From Photobacterium halotolerans DSM 18316 (GTDB taxonomy: Bacteria; Pseudomonadota; Gammaproteobacteria; Enterobacterales; Vibrionaceae), in the NCBI RefSeq assembly GCF_000425165.1, contig NZ_KE384321.1, forward strand, positions 192,235-256,234: a stretch of DNA of 64,000 bases, in the 5' to 3' direction. A program made the translations under genes and the position numbers. The notes under the pieces are model-generated. The model worked only from the letters and a program-made list of their open reading frames with translations. It did not search any database and was not told the DNA's origin. Positions 1-8,412 of this stretch are shown one piece after another. The stretch's first letter is position 1; the number at the start of each line of letters is the position of its first letter.

Positions 1-177
1 ATGAACCGCGCACTGCTGTTTGGTGCCATTATCGGCGCTCGTACCTGCGCCCCGGCGATGGACATGATCAATGAGCATGCCCGCAGTACTATTCCGGCTC
101 TGGGCTATGCGGGCACCTACGCCATCGCTAACGTTCTGCTCACAATAGCAGGTACGCTGATTATTATTCTCAGCTAG
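1..177 (+). CDS. C-terminal end of a YbjL/AspT-type membrane transporter (partial)
   Basis: The window opens inside a gene whose last 58 codons read through to a TAG at 175-177. The peptide carries [19 protein letters not shown], then [16 protein letters not shown] and a hydrophobic tail ending in LIIILS. This matches my memory of the C-terminus of the YbjL/YidE/AspT (aspartate-alanine exchanger) family, large inner-membrane proteins of about 560 residues with a duplicated transmembrane domain. The ATG at position 1 is an internal methionine of that protein, not its start. The substrate cannot be inferred. The hairpin at 191-220 probably ends its transcript. Confidence 0.7.
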   Translation: MNRALLFGAIIGARTCAPAMDMINEHARSTIPALGYAGTYAIANVLLTIAGTLIIILS

Positions 178-190
178 CACCTCCCCACAC

Positions 191-220
191 GGCTGACACT
201 GGCATTTGGCAGAGTCAGCC
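191..220 (+). terminator. Hairpin after the ybjL-like gene, possible terminator
   Basis: GGCTGAC (191-197) pairs with GTCAGCC (214-220), with an inner CTG/CAG extension. The following bases (GTTATTC) are only weakly T-rich, so this is a modest terminator candidate. A TATAAT at 241-246 just downstream could be the -10 of the phoP promoter, but I see no good -35 at the right distance. Confidence 0.4.
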
Positions 221-350
221 GTTATTCAGATGATAGGTGGTATAATCTCTCACAATTAACCGGTGAAAATTGTACCCGCCAGCCCCCTTTGCTATAAAGC
301 GTGCTTTCTGGTATTCGCAACTCTATTCCACAGTTTCAGGTAACTTTATT

Positions 351-1028
351 ATGATGCGCATCCTGATAGTCGAAGACGATCCGATCCTGTGCCACCATCT
401 GAAAACTCAGCTCAGTGAGCTGGGTAATCAAGTTCAGTGTGCCAATACGGCCGAAGAAGGCCTGTTTTATGCTGATAACTACCCCAATGATGTCGCTATC
501 GTCGATATAGGTCTGCCCGACCGTGACGGTATCAGTCTGATTCGTGAAATCCGTGATAAAGGCTTACGACTGCCGATCCTGATCCTGACAGCACGCTCTA
601 ACTGGCAGGATAAAGTCACGGGACTGGAAGCCGGTGCCGATGATTATCTGGTGAAACCTTTCCAGAGAGAAGAGCTGGTTGCCCGGCTGAGTGCGCTGGT
701 CCGGCGCAGTGCAGGATTCATCAAACCCGAGATGACCGCCGGAGAAATCCGTGTCGACCTGCTGGCGAAACAGGTTTTTGTCAGCGAAAGCCTGCTTGAC
801 CTCACCGCTTTTGAGTACGAACTGCTGGAATACCTGATGCGCCACAGCCGCCAGGTGGTTTCCAAGCAGCGACTGCTGGACGTGTTGTATGAAGATCAGG
901 AAGGCGATCCTAATACCATCGAAGTCATGATCAGCCGTCTGCGCAAAAAAATCAGCCAGACCGGACAGGACAACCCCATTTCGACCATTCGCGGTCAGGG
1001 ATACATCTTCGAGCTTACCGCGCAATGA
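351..1028 (+). CDS. phoP: PhoP-type OmpR-family response regulator
   Basis: This is a two-domain response regulator of 225 residues. The receiver domain begins ILIVEDD, has the phospho-acceptor in IVDIGLPD (Asp52 counting from the first ATG), LTAR and the lysine in LVKPF. The C-terminal winged helix ends in RKKISQ and TIRGQGYIFEL. Spacing and wording (HHLKTQL, DIGLPD, WQDKV, SRLRKKI, GQGYIFEL) follow enterobacterial PhoP closely. Two ATGs are adjacent at 351 and 354; the AGG at 338-340 favours 351. A longer TTG start at 270 would add 27 residues outside the fold and is rejected. It overlaps the kinase gene by 4 nt. PhoP homologues in vibrios control lipid A modification and peptide resistance; the regulon here is inferred only. 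Confidence 0.87.
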   Translation: MMRILIVEDDPILCHHLKTQLSELGNQVQCANTAEEGLFYADNYPNDVAIVDIGLPDRDGISLIREIRDKGLRLPILILTARSNWQDKVTGLEAGADDYLVKPFQREELVARLSALVRRSAGFIKPEMTAGEIRVDLLAKQVFVSESLLDLTAFEYELLEYLMRHSRQVVSKQRLLDVLYEDQEGDPNTIEVMISRLRKKISQTGQDNPISTIRGQGYIFELTAQ

Positions 1029-2377
1029 ATCTGGCTATTCTCCCGCGGTTGCGCCATCGGGTAATGATCACATCCATTGCGATCATTGCCCTGATTACAT
1101 CGGCCCTGGCCTGGGTGATCAATGAGCTCTACAGCCAGAGTTACATGGCTGCCTATTCAACCGATCTTGTTGCACAAATGCCTTTGGTCGTTGCCCAGCT
1201 TAACCGGGCAGGATTGATCAAAGACGTTGATAAGTGGATTGACTCTTTGGATCCATCCGCGACGGATTACATGTCGGTACTTTGTGATCGCAATGATAAT
1301 ACAATGTGGTTGTCAGATGAGGCCAAAGCCGCGGGACTGATCAGTATTTGCAGCAGCCTGCCGGATGCGATGCAAACCCCCACCCTGGTCAAGGCTGATA
1401 ACACAAAGAGTTATATCGCTTACGATATCAGCCGTGACCGCGAGAATGGCAATGCTTACCAGCTGGTTGTCCTGCGCTCAGGCACAGCCTATGAACAGTC
1501 TCTGAGCCGGCTTCACAACCGGACCGCCCTCTATCTCGGCTTGTTTGTATTGATCGCCGTTGCCTTTCTCATCGCCGCATTTCACTGGAGCTTTCAGCCG
1601 TTGCGAAAACTGGCGACTCAGCTCAATCAGGTCACGGACGCCAAACGCGAGCAACTGGACAGTGATTTTCCTACCGAGTTGCAAGACGTGACACAGTCAC
1701 TTAATCGTCTCATCCGGATCAGTAATGACAAGACCGCCCGCTACCGCCACGCGATGGACGATCTGGCGCATAGCCTGAAAACCCGCCTGGCTGCCGCCAA
1801 TGCCTTGCTGGATGATCATTCCCTGCCCCGCTGCGATCTCAATCAGCGTATGCTGGAACAAATCAGTCAGATGGACGATCTGGTTCAGTATCAGTTAAAG
1901 CGCGCTTTGATGGGACAACAAGGTCTGCAGAAAGATAAAACCCTGCTCAACCCTGTCGTGGAAAGCTTTGAGCGGATGCTGAAGAAGATTTACAACACCA
2001 AACAGGTCACACTGAAACGCCAGTACAGTACGGGCTTGTGCCTCCCACTTAACCGTACCGATTTGATGGAACTGCTGGGAAACCTGCTGGAAAACGCATT
2101 CAGATTCTGCATCAGTGAAATTCGGTTCAGTGCCGCGCAACAACAGGAAAAATTGATTATCCGCATCGAGGATGACGGACCCGGTGTCAGCGATGACATG
2201 CGGGAGGCTATCTTCCAGCGGGGGATCCGGGCTGATCAGCGCAATCCGGGACAAGGGATTGGCCTGTCAGTCTGCCACGATATCGTCACCTGTTACGGCG
2301 GCCGTATTTACGTGGAAAAAGCCAGCATTGAAGGGGCAGCCTTTGTGATTGAACTGCCGGATGACAAAAACAGTTAA
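1025..2377 (+). CDS. phoQ: PhoQ-type sensor histidine kinase
   Basis: A 450-residue inner-membrane sensor kinase. The first transmembrane segment spans about residues 14-33, a periplasmic sensor runs to about 165 with cysteines near 87 and 109, and a second transmembrane segment spans about 169-187. A HAMP-like linker (SFQPLRKLATQL) follows. The H-box is DLAHSLKT (His249), very close to the DLTHSLKT of enteric PhoQ; the N-box is LLGNLLENAFRF and the G-box IEDDGPGVSDD, with GQGIGLSV. Together with its partner it should sense divalent cations or cationic peptides. The periplasmic domain lacks the acidic cluster typical of Salmonella and E. coli PhoQ, so the signal may differ. It ends just before a bidirectional terminator. 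Confidence 0.83.
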   Translation: MNLAILPRLRHRVMITSIAIIALITSALAWVINELYSQSYMAAYSTDLVAQMPLVVAQLNRAGLIKDVDKWIDSLDPSATDYMSVLCDRNDNTMWLSDEAKAAGLISICSSLPDAMQTPTLVKADNTKSYIAYDISRDRENGNAYQLVVLRSGTAYEQSLSRLHNRTALYLGLFVLIAVAFLIAAFHWSFQPLRKLATQLNQVTDAKREQLDSDFPTELQDVTQSLNRLIRISNDKTARYRHAMDDLAHSLKTRLAAANALLDDHSLPRCDLNQRMLEQISQMDDLVQYQLKRALMGQQGLQKDKTLLNPVVESFERMLKKIYNTKQVTLKRQYSTGLCLPLNRTDLMELLGNLLENAFRFCISEIRFSAAQQQEKLIIRIEDDGPGVSDDMREAIFQRGIRADQRNPGQGIGLSVCHDIVTCYGGRIYVEKASIEGAAFVIELPDDKNS

Positions 2378-2436
2378 CGTACTTTAATCCAGGTGCCGTT
2401 TATTCACTGTTTACACTGCACTAAAATATCAGCCAT

Positions 2437-2464
2437 AAAAAACCGCCAACTTGGGCGGTTTTTT
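2437..2464. terminator. Bidirectional terminator between phoQ and fabV
   Basis: AACCGCC (2441-2447) pairs with GGCGGTT (2454-2460) around a 6-nt loop. It is flanked by an A-run on the left and a T-run on the right, so it can serve phoPQ on the plus strand and fabV on the minus strand. Confidence 0.85.
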
Positions 2465-2482
2465 TATATCACAGTAAAAGGA

Positions 2483-3685
2483 TCAGACATCCTGGACGTC
2501 GAACTCAACTACAGGATTGACGTCGGCATCATAGTCCACGCCATTCAGACCAAAGCCAAACAGTTTCATGAACTCGTCTTTGTACATCTGATAATCTGTC
2601 ACTTCGAACAGATTGTCATTTGTCACCTGTGGCCACAGCTTTGTGCAGTGCTCCTGGATATCATCACGCAGTTCCCAGTCATCCAGACGCAGGCGGTTGT
2701 CGCTGTCCAGCTCAGTGGCTGAGCCATCGGCTTTATACAGGCGCTGAGAGAACATGCGGAAGATTTGCTCCATACAACCCTCGTGAACACCTTCTTCGCG
2801 CATTTTCTTGAAGACCATTGCAATATACAGCGGCATCACAGGAATCGCCGCGCTGGCCTGAGTCACAACACTCTTAAGCACAGCAACGTTTGCCGTGCCC
2901 TTGATAGCGGCCAGTTTATTGCTCAGCTCGCTGGCAGCACGATCCAGGTCCATTTTGGCTTTACCCAGTGCACCATGCCAGTAGATCGGCCAGGTAATTT
3001 CAGTACCAATGTAGCTGTATGCAACCGTCTTACAGCCTTCAGCCAGCACGCCGGCATCTGCCAGCGCATTGATCCACAGTTCCCAGTCCTGGCCACCCAT
3101 GACTTTCACTGTATCTTCAATTTCCTGCTCGCTGGCAGGTTCAATGCTCGCTTCAATCAGGACATCTTTATTGGTATCAACCGCTGTCGCTGTATAAGTC
3201 TCGCCCATCGGCTTGAGGCTGGAGCGGATCAGCTCACCTGAATCCGGCATTTTACGCACTGGGGAAGCCAGTGAATAAACCACCATATCAATCTGACCCA
3301 GATCTTCTTTGATCAGCTCAATCACTTTCTGCTTCATTTCATGCGAGAAAGCATCGCCGTTAAGGCTCTTGGAGTACAGACCTTCTGCTTTGGCGAATTT
3401 GTCAAACGCCGCAGAGTTATACCAGCCCGCTGAGCCCGGCTTTTTCTCTGTACCTTGCTTTTCCAGGAACACGCCGATAGTCGCAGCGCCGGAGCCAAAT
3501 GCTGCCGCGATACGTGAAGCCAGACCGTAGCCAGTGGAAGAGCCAACCACCAATACACGCTTAGGGCCATTTTCCAGCTTAGGCTGAGACTTGGTGTATT
3601 CGATTTGCTCTTTGACGTTTGCTTCACAACCCACTGGGTGAGTCGTTGTACAAATGAATCCACGAATTTTTGGTTTGATGATCAT
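2483..3685 (-). CDS. fabV: FabV enoyl-[acyl-carrier-protein] reductase (NADH)
   Basis: This 400-residue protein catalyses the last reductive step of fatty-acid elongation, reducing trans-2-enoyl-ACP with NADH. It is a FabV-type enzyme, first described in Vibrio cholerae, and is larger than FabI and refractory to triclosan. The N-terminus [19 protein letters not shown] and the cofactor motif [19 protein letters not shown] (about 46-64) are diagnostic. The active-site Tyr-X8-Lys pair is present as [10 protein letters not shown], at Tyr235 and Lys244. Length equals the family norm. A Shine-Dalgarno AAGGAAG precedes the ATG. It is a single-gene unit on the minus strand, next to the fadE/psrA degradation genes. 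I saw no fabI in the window, so FabV may be the main or only reductase. Confidence 0.96.
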   Translation of the reverse strand: MIIKPKIRGFICTTTHPVGCEANVKEQIEYTKSQPKLENGPKRVLVVGSSTGYGLASRIAAAFGSGAATIGVFLEKQGTEKKPGSAGWYNSAAFDKFAKAEGLYSKSLNGDAFSHEMKQKVIELIKEDLGQIDMVVYSLASPVRKMPDSGELIRSSLKPMGETYTATAVDTNKDVLIEASIEPASEQEIEDTVKVMGGQDWELWINALADAGVLAEGCKTVAYSYIGTEITWPIYWHGALGKAKMDLDRAASELSNKLAAIKGTANVAVLKSVVTQASAAIPVMPLYIAMVFKKMREEGVHEGCMEQIFRMFSQRLYKADGSATELDSDNRLRLDDWELRDDIQEHCTKLWPQVTNDNLFEVTDYQMYKDEFMKLFGFGLNGVDYDADVNPVVEFDVQDV

Positions 3686-3901
3686 TTCGTTTTCTTCCTT
3701 TGTTCTGTTGCCCGTAGGATAAAAGGTTAGCCACTAATTCGCATCAGTTTTATGTTCGAAACCGCTAAAATCGACCAGTGGTTGGAGGTGTTAAGGCAGA
3801 TTCTTTGATATTGAGCCATGAGTTGCTGAAGAAAACAGCACCCGCAGACAATCAGGATACGTCTTAAAAGCCCGGGCTTCTTCAGGATAGCTGAGCCGGT
3901 G

Positions 3902-3929
3902 AAAAAAATGCCGCGCAAATGCGCGGCAT
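3902..3929 (-). terminator. Rho-independent terminator of fadE
   Basis: ATGCCGCGC (3908-3916) and GCGCGGCAT (3921-3929) form a 9-bp stem with an AAAT loop. The A-run at 3902-3908 becomes a T-run on the minus strand, placing it 46 nt past the fadE stop. Confidence 0.85.
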
Positions 3930-3974
3930 ATTTGACCACCAGGTTTATTCTTCATTAAGCAATATCATTGCTTA

Positions 3975-6248
3975 TCAGGCGGCTTTCCCTGGCTGTAAGG
4001 CGCCCTTTTTAAACGCTTCGGGTGCGAAGCTGTCCACTTGTATCGCACGCGATCTCAACTGGTCAGCATTATGCACTTTCTCAACCTCAGCTTCTGTGAT
4101 TACTCCCGCATCCAGGGCAATCTTCAGTTTTTCAGCCAACGGTGCCTTGCGAGGCACAGTGCCGGCTTTCACCGCTTTCGCCAGTTTACGCTCAATATCG
4201 CGCACACCGTACATGGCAACGAAAGCACGCTCCATGATAGCCACAGGATCGTTGTCTTTCTCACCGATATAGCAGTTGGTGGTCAGTCGGTCACGCGCAA
4301 CCCCTGGTGTCATCAGCAGTTTGGAAATCGCCAGTTTCAGCTCATCCTTTGGTGCTTCATAGTGAATTCCCAGCGGGAAGGTCAGTGTACGCAGAACCCG
4401 GCCAACCCCTTTGCGCGGGAAGTTATTAAAGACTTCATCAAAGGCAACACCGCACTTGTTCAGGCAGTGCTGTAACGCGTAATGAACCAGAGGCAGGTCT
4501 TCTTGCTGACGGCCTTCCATTTCATAACGCTTCAGCACGGCCGATGCCAGATACAGGTGGCTTAACACATCACCCAGACGCGCAGACACCATTTCTCGGC
4601 GTTTCAGTTCCCCGCCCAGTGACAACATAGAGAAATCTGCCGCCACAGCCAGAGCACGGCTCATGCGCGACAAATGACGATAGTAATATACGGTTTCACC
4701 CGATACCGGTGCCCGGTTGAGTTTGGAGCCGGTAAAGGCATTGAGCAAGGCTTTGCTGACATTCCCCACCGCAAAACCAATGTGTTTGAACAACAGCTGA
4801 TCGAAGTCTTTCGCTGCCTGATCAGCATCCGGATTCGCTGCGGCTTCCATTTCTTTCAGTACATAAGGGTGACAACGGGTCGCCCCCTGGCCAAAGATCA
4901 TCAGGTTACGGGTCAGAATGTTTGCCCCTTCCACCGTGATCGCCACAGGCATACCAATATACTGATTGGCCAGATAATTCATTGGTCCGGCCTGAATACC
5001 CCGTCCGGCGTGAATATCCATCGCGTCGTTCAGGATAGTACGGGCAATTTCCGTCATGTGGTACTTGGCAATTGCCGTCACTATGCCCGGTTTTTCTTTC
5101 ATATCCAGCGAAGTGGTCGTCAGCGTACGGGCCGCTTCCAGCATATAGGTCATGCCGCCAATACGCCCCAGGGCTTCGGCAACACCTTCAAAATGGCCAA
5201 TCGACATACCGAACTGCTTACGCACATAGGAATAAGCCCCGGTGCTGCGTGATGTCAGGTGGCCAATGGCCGTCCCCAGCGCCGGCAGTGAGATACCACG
5301 GCCTGCCGACAGACATTCCACCAGCATACGCCAGCCACGCCCGACATAGTCTTGGCCACCGATCACCCAGTCCATCGGAATAAACACATCCTGACCACGG
5401 GTAGGACCGTTCATGAACGCGCCGCCCAGCGGGTCATGACGTTCACCAATTTCCACGCCATCATGACTGGTTGGAATCAGGGCACAGGTAATGCCGATAT
5501 CTTTCTGATCACCAATCAGGCCTTGCGGGTCACGCAGTTTAAAGGCCAGACCCAGCACAGTGGCAACAGGTGCCAGGGTAATGTATCGCTTGTTCCAGCT
5601 GACCCGGATACCCAGAACTTCCTTACCTTCATGCTCGCCATAACAGACTTCACCCATATCCGGGATACCGCCGGCATCAGAGCCCGCCTCCGGGCCGGTC
5701 AGTGCAAAACACGGGATATCGGTACCGTCAGCCAGACGCGGCAGCCAGTAATTCTTCTGCTCTTCTGTCCCGTAGTGGCTCAGCAGCTCACCCGGGCCCA
5801 ACGAGTTGGGTACCATGACAGACACGGCGGCACTTTGGCTTCGGGTGGCAATACGCGTCACTATGGTCGAGTTGGCATGCGCAGAGAACTCGCGACCGCC
5901 GTACTCTTTGCCAATGATCAACGAGAAGAATTTTTCTTTTCGCAGGTACTCCCACACCTCAGAAGGTAAATCACGATCTTCACGAACAATCTGGTTGTCA
6001 TCCAGCATTTTCAGCAGAGTTTCAAGCTCATTATCAATAAAAGACTGTTCGTCGTTACTCAGCTTAGGCCTGGGATAATTCAGCAGGGTATTCCAGTCTG
6101 GCTTACCGGCGAAAAGCTGACCGTCCCACCAGACACTGCCTGCTTCCATGGCTTCCCGTTCGGTATCAGACAGTGGCGGTAACACTTTCTTAAATACCTT
6201 AAAAGCAGGATCACTGATGTAACGTTGTCTCAGACTTTTATTACTCAT
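3975..6248 (-). CDS. fadE: Acyl-CoA dehydrogenase, FadE type with DUF1974 C-terminus
   Basis: A 757-residue acyl-CoA dehydrogenase that performs the FAD-dependent first step of fatty-acid beta-oxidation. The flavin/substrate motifs CFALTGPEAGSDAGG (about 180-194) and WNKRYITLAP (218-227) are present. The likely catalytic glutamate is Glu440 in TVEGANILTRNLM, as in other FadE proteins. The C-terminal 300 residues form the FadE-specific extension (DUF1974). It is shorter than E. coli FadE (814 aa), mainly at the N-terminus, which lacks the hydrophobic leader. A Shine-Dalgarno AAAGGACG precedes the ATG. It lies 70 nt downstream of psrA with no terminator between them, so the two are probably cotranscribed and repressed by PsrA. 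Vibrios often carry two fadE paralogues; this is the psrA-linked one. Confidence 0.93.
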   Translation of the reverse strand: MSNKSLRQRYISDPAFKVFKKVLPPLSDTEREAMEAGSVWWDGQLFAGKPDWNTLLNYPRPKLSNDEQSFIDNELETLLKMLDDNQIVREDRDLPSEVWEYLRKEKFFSLIIGKEYGGREFSAHANSTIVTRIATRSQSAAVSVMVPNSLGPGELLSHYGTEEQKNYWLPRLADGTDIPCFALTGPEAGSDAGGIPDMGEVCYGEHEGKEVLGIRVSWNKRYITLAPVATVLGLAFKLRDPQGLIGDQKDIGITCALIPTSHDGVEIGERHDPLGGAFMNGPTRGQDVFIPMDWVIGGQDYVGRGWRMLVECLSAGRGISLPALGTAIGHLTSRSTGAYSYVRKQFGMSIGHFEGVAEALGRIGGMTYMLEAARTLTTTSLDMKEKPGIVTAIAKYHMTEIARTILNDAMDIHAGRGIQAGPMNYLANQYIGMPVAITVEGANILTRNLMIFGQGATRCHPYVLKEMEAAANPDADQAAKDFDQLLFKHIGFAVGNVSKALLNAFTGSKLNRAPVSGETVYYYRHLSRMSRALAVAADFSMLSLGGELKRREMVSARLGDVLSHLYLASAVLKRYEMEGRQQEDLPLVHYALQHCLNKCGVAFDEVFNNFPRKGVGRVLRTLTFPLGIHYEAPKDELKLAISKLLMTPGVARDRLTTNCYIGEKDNDPVAIMERAFVAMYGVRDIERKLAKAVKAGTVPRKAPLAEKLKIALDAGVITEAEVEKVHNADQLRSRAIQVDSFAPEAFKKGALQPGKAA

Positions 6249-6318
6249 GGGTCACGTCCTTTTGTCTTTCTGCCACGTCTTGGCGAGAGTTAACTGTTAT
6301 CGTTTTTTTTTGCAGGGT

Positions 6319-6990
6319 TCAGTAAGCGTTCTCTGTCGCTGCTGATACTGGCGCAGGCATCTCTATCGGCGCGGCAACACCCGCAGCAAGATACGGCACC
6401 ATGCGATCAATCAGATCAGCGGTCGACACAGTACATTTGAAGTCATTTTCAGCAATTTCGCGCAGTGCGGTACTGGATGCCATCGTAAAAACGGACGCCC
6501 CTAAGGTAAAATGCAAGCGCCAGAACAGGGTTTCCGGATCCAATGACGGATTGGCGCGGCAAACTGCTTTGGTGAACAGGTTTAGCACCGGGTTATAACG
6601 CGTTACGATAAACCAGCGTAAGTGGCCCTGAACATCGGTATAACCGCGACCAATCAGGGACATGAAAATAGTGGCGCCACCAGAACGGAAATTGCCGAGT
6701 TTCAGCAAAGGCTGCTTGGTACAACGGAAGACATCTTCCATGCTGAAATCATCGCGGGTCAACAGCACTTCCAGCTCCTGCTTGAGCGCTGGCATGAATT
6801 CTTCCAGGTAGCGGCTCAGCACTGCCCGGATAAGCGTTTTCTTATCACCGTAGTGATAGTTCACAGAGGCCAGGTTGACTCCCGCTTTGCTGGTGATTGT
6901 TCGCAGCGACGTTTCTTTGAAGCCATGCTCTGCAAACAAGAGTTCAGCGGCGTCCAGAATGCGGCTTTTTGTATCAGCTTTGACTACCAT
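6319..6990 (-). CDS. psrA: PsrA-type TetR-family regulator of fatty-acid degradation
   Basis: A 223-residue TetR-family repressor. The N-terminal helix-turn-helix (about residues 8-55) reads RILDAAELLFAEHGFKETSL followed by TITSKAGVNLASVNYHYG, almost word for word the Pseudomonas and Shewanella PsrA signature. The C-terminal ligand domain (about 80-205) should bind long-chain acyl-CoA, which releases the repressor. The gene is directly upstream of fadE on the same strand. A palindromic site at 7006-7021 lies just before the start codon, which indicates autoregulation and control of the psrA-fadE unit. In enterobacteria the equivalent role is taken by FadR; in several marine gammaproteobacteria PsrA and FadR coexist. 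Confidence 0.88.
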   Translation of the reverse strand: MVVKADTKSRILDAAELLFAEHGFKETSLRTITSKAGVNLASVNYHYGDKKTLIRAVLSRYLEEFMPALKQELEVLLTRDDFSMEDVFRCTKQPLLKLGNFRSGGATIFMSLIGRGYTDVQGHLRWFIVTRYNPVLNLFTKAVCRANPSLDPETLFWRLHFTLGASVFTMASSTALREIAENDFKCTVSTADLIDRMVPYLAAGVAAPIEMPAPVSAATENAY

Positions 6991-7005
6991 GTTAAGTCAC
7001 CCGTA

Positions 7006-7021
7006 TTAAACACATGTTTAA
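7006..7021 (-). promoter_or_regulatory. Probable PsrA operator upstream of psrA-fadE
   Basis: TTAAAC (7006-7011) and GTTTAA (7016-7021) form a perfect 6-bp inverted repeat with a 4-nt spacer. The core AAAC-N4-GTTT agrees with the PsrA recognition pattern described in Pseudomonas and Shewanella. It lies 16 nt upstream of the psrA start codon, a typical place for autorepression. Confidence 0.7.
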
Positions 7022-7094
7022 ACTCTACACCTTGCTAACAGATTTAACAAGCGATGAACAGTATTGAAACGGAGAAGAAAAGAAAAAATTTTAA

Positions 7095-7210
7095 ATAATG
7101 CGAAGTGCGATGGGAACCAAGGCTAAATACCGCAGTCATACATAGTGCCACTGCTTTTTCTTAGAAGATTTTCTTCAAAGCCCGTTTCCGTCTGGAAACG
7201 GGTTTTCTTT
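7095..7210 (+). ncRNA. Candidate small RNA A (first of a related tandem pair)
   Basis: No ORF of useful length is present. The block ends in a strong intrinsic terminator (7181-7210), oriented plus. Its 5' part is clearly related to a second block 240 bp downstream: both begin with an A-rich stretch followed by ATTTTAAA, then GGAACC/TAAG, GTCATA, TAGTG and TGCCACTGCT (7146-7155 here). A terminator without a gene, plus the paired arrangement, suggests a small regulatory RNA of about 110 nt. The 5' end is a guess. I could not assign it to a known family. Confidence 0.45.
7181..7210 (+). terminator. Intrinsic terminator of candidate sRNA A
   Basis: CCCGTTTCC (7181-7189) pairs perfectly with GGAAACGGG (7194-7202) around GTCT and is followed by TTTTCTTT. 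No protein-coding gene precedes it on the plus strand, since psrA reads the other way. Confidence 0.82.
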
Positions 7211-7324
7211 CATTATCATCCTGCAAGTGGCAACATTTTCTTTACTACTCCGACAGTGCATCTTTGTTTAAAAGAAACAGTGAATTTTGCCTTTTAGATA
7301 TCAATTGGTTAGAAAAATTTTAAA

Positions 7325-7521
7325 AAAAAGCACTGCGGAATCGGAACTAAGCGATAAGCGCTCGGTCATAACTAGTGACATTAAGATTAACGAAGTGATT
7401 GACAACCGGCCGCCAATGAATGGTTCACTGAACAGCTTTAATCGACAATGCCACTGCTGCTAAACTCCTAATTGTGTTAAGGATAAATTCCTCCCGCTGA
7501 CTTTTCAGCGGGATTTTTTTT
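7325..7521 (+). ncRNA. Candidate small RNA B (second of a related tandem pair)
   Basis: This block resembles candidate A: it starts with AGAAAAATTTTAAA, continues GGAACTAAG, GTCATAACTAGTG, and repeats TGCCACTGCT exactly at 7449-7458. Compared with A it has about 65 extra nt between GTCATA and TGCCACTGCT. It ends in its own terminator (7493-7521). TTGCCT and TAGAAA, spaced 17 nt around 7288-7316, could be its promoter. The expected transcript is about 190-200 nt. Function is unknown; location beside psrA-fadE hints at lipid or carbon control but proves nothing. Confidence 0.45.
7493..7521 (+). terminator. Intrinsic terminator of candidate sRNA B
   Basis: CCCGCTGA (7493-7500) and TCAGCGGG (7505-7512) form a perfect 8-bp stem with a CTTT loop and an eight-T tract. 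The plus-strand T-tract shows that it does not serve the neighbouring minus-strand gene at 7573. Confidence 0.85.
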
Positions 7522-7572
7522 ATCTGTATCCCGCAACACTGAGCACACATGGCGAAGCAATTTGGCTCTCCC

Positions 7573-8406
7573 TCAGAGCTCAGGAGCCAGAGTCATTAGA
7601 TCCTCATAACGCCAGTTCAGACCCAGAGCCTCAACGGTTGCGGACGCATTGACCCATTTCCCCTGCTCACCACCAGGCTGAAACTCAGGCAGGGCTAATC
7701 CTGCCAAACGGGCCATTTCCCGATAATACACTGCCCTGCTGGGGTGCTGTGGCGACGATAAATGCAAAGTTGTCATTACCGGCCAACGTTCCAGGATAGC
7801 CGTGATAGCTGATATCACATCATCCAGATGCACCAGGTTGACTGGCGCCCCGCCATTGGCAATACCTTGTCGCCCAGCGAGAAATTTCACCGGATGCCGC
7901 TGAGGGCCAATCAGGCCCGCTAAGCGCAGCACTACAAGATCATCACCCCATAACTGACGGAGTTGCTGTTCCAGATCAACATGTGCCCTGCCAGATTCTG
8001 TCGCAGGAGCAGGCACAGTTGACTCAGTAATTTCCCCTTCGGCATCCCCGTATACCGAGGTAGTACTGATAAAAATCAACTTGTGGCAGCCGGCCGCTTT
8101 CGCTGCCTCTGATAAAGAGATAATTTTCGCACTGTACTCTTCCGCTGAAGCAGTTCCTCTCCCTGGCGGTACATTCAGCACCATAACATCTGCCGCTAAA
8201 AATGCGTTCAGCGTCGGCGAATGCACCTCGTGTGGTAGCGGCAGACGAACCACAACCCCTTTAATACCCTGGTGCTCCAATACTTCAGCCCCCTCTTGGG
8301 TCTGCTTTGAACCGAATGTTTCATAACCGGATTGTTTCAGGCTCTTTGCCAAAGGCAAACCTAACCAGCCACATCCGCAGACACTGACACGCTTTAATTT
8401 TTTCAT
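7573..8406 (-). CDS. yeeZ: YeeZ-like NAD(P)-binding epimerase/dehydratase family protein
   Basis: A short-chain dehydrogenase-like protein of about 277 residues, resembling E. coli YeeZ. The N-terminal Rossmann motif is VCGCGWLGLPLA, followed by VLNVPPG and FISTTSVYGDAEG in the positions where extended SDRs have the active-site Ser/Thr and Tyr; the usual Tyr-X3-Lys is not recognisable, so catalysis is uncertain. Three ATG codons are in tandem (8412, 8409, 8406). The Shine-Dalgarno AAAGGA sits 7 nt from the third but only 1 nt from the first, so I chose 8406. It is a single-gene unit between the sRNA region and hexR. The substrate is unknown. Confidence 0.75.
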   Translation of the reverse strand: MKKLKRVSVCGCGWLGLPLAKSLKQSGYETFGSKQTQEGAEVLEHQGIKGVVVRLPLPHEVHSPTLNAFLAADVMVLNVPPGRGTASAEEYSAKIISLSEAAKAAGCHKLIFISTTSVYGDAEGEITESTVPAPATESGRAHVDLEQQLRQLWGDDLVVLRLAGLIGPQRHPVKFLAGRQGIANGGAPVNLVHLDDVISAITAILERWPVMTTLHLSSPQHPSRAVYYREMARLAGLALPEFQPGGEQGKWVNASATVEALGLNWRYEDLMTLAPEL

Positions 8407-8412
8407 CATCAT

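Noticed and set aside
270..350. N-terminal extension of PhoP from a TTG start.
   Set aside because: The 27 extra residues precede the receiver fold and have no counterpart in the family; ATG at 351 gives the normal start.
564..1025. Long minus-strand frames opposite phoP, fabV, fadE, rpsA, gyrA, nrdA and others.
   Set aside because: They lie wholly within strongly conserved genes on the other strand, have no recognisable domains or ribosome sites, and reflect codon bias.
3727..3939. 70-codon minus-strand frame in the fabV-fadE gap.
   Set aside because: It starts beyond the fadE terminator hairpin and runs through the gap with no ribosome site or recognisable sequence, and would include the hairpin at 3908-3929.
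7108..7145. CCAAGGCTAAATAC followed by ATAGTG looks like part of 23S rRNA.
   Set aside because: Only about 14 contiguous bases agree with the 23S sequence as I recall it, and the surrounding bases do not. A match of this length between a 64 kb window and a 2.9 kb RNA can arise by chance. The resemblance to the second block at 7325 is more informative.
7022..7572. CRISPR array or mobile element in the psrA-yeeZ gap.
   Set aside because: Only two diverged copies are present, without regular spacing, inverted termini, target duplications or a transposase.
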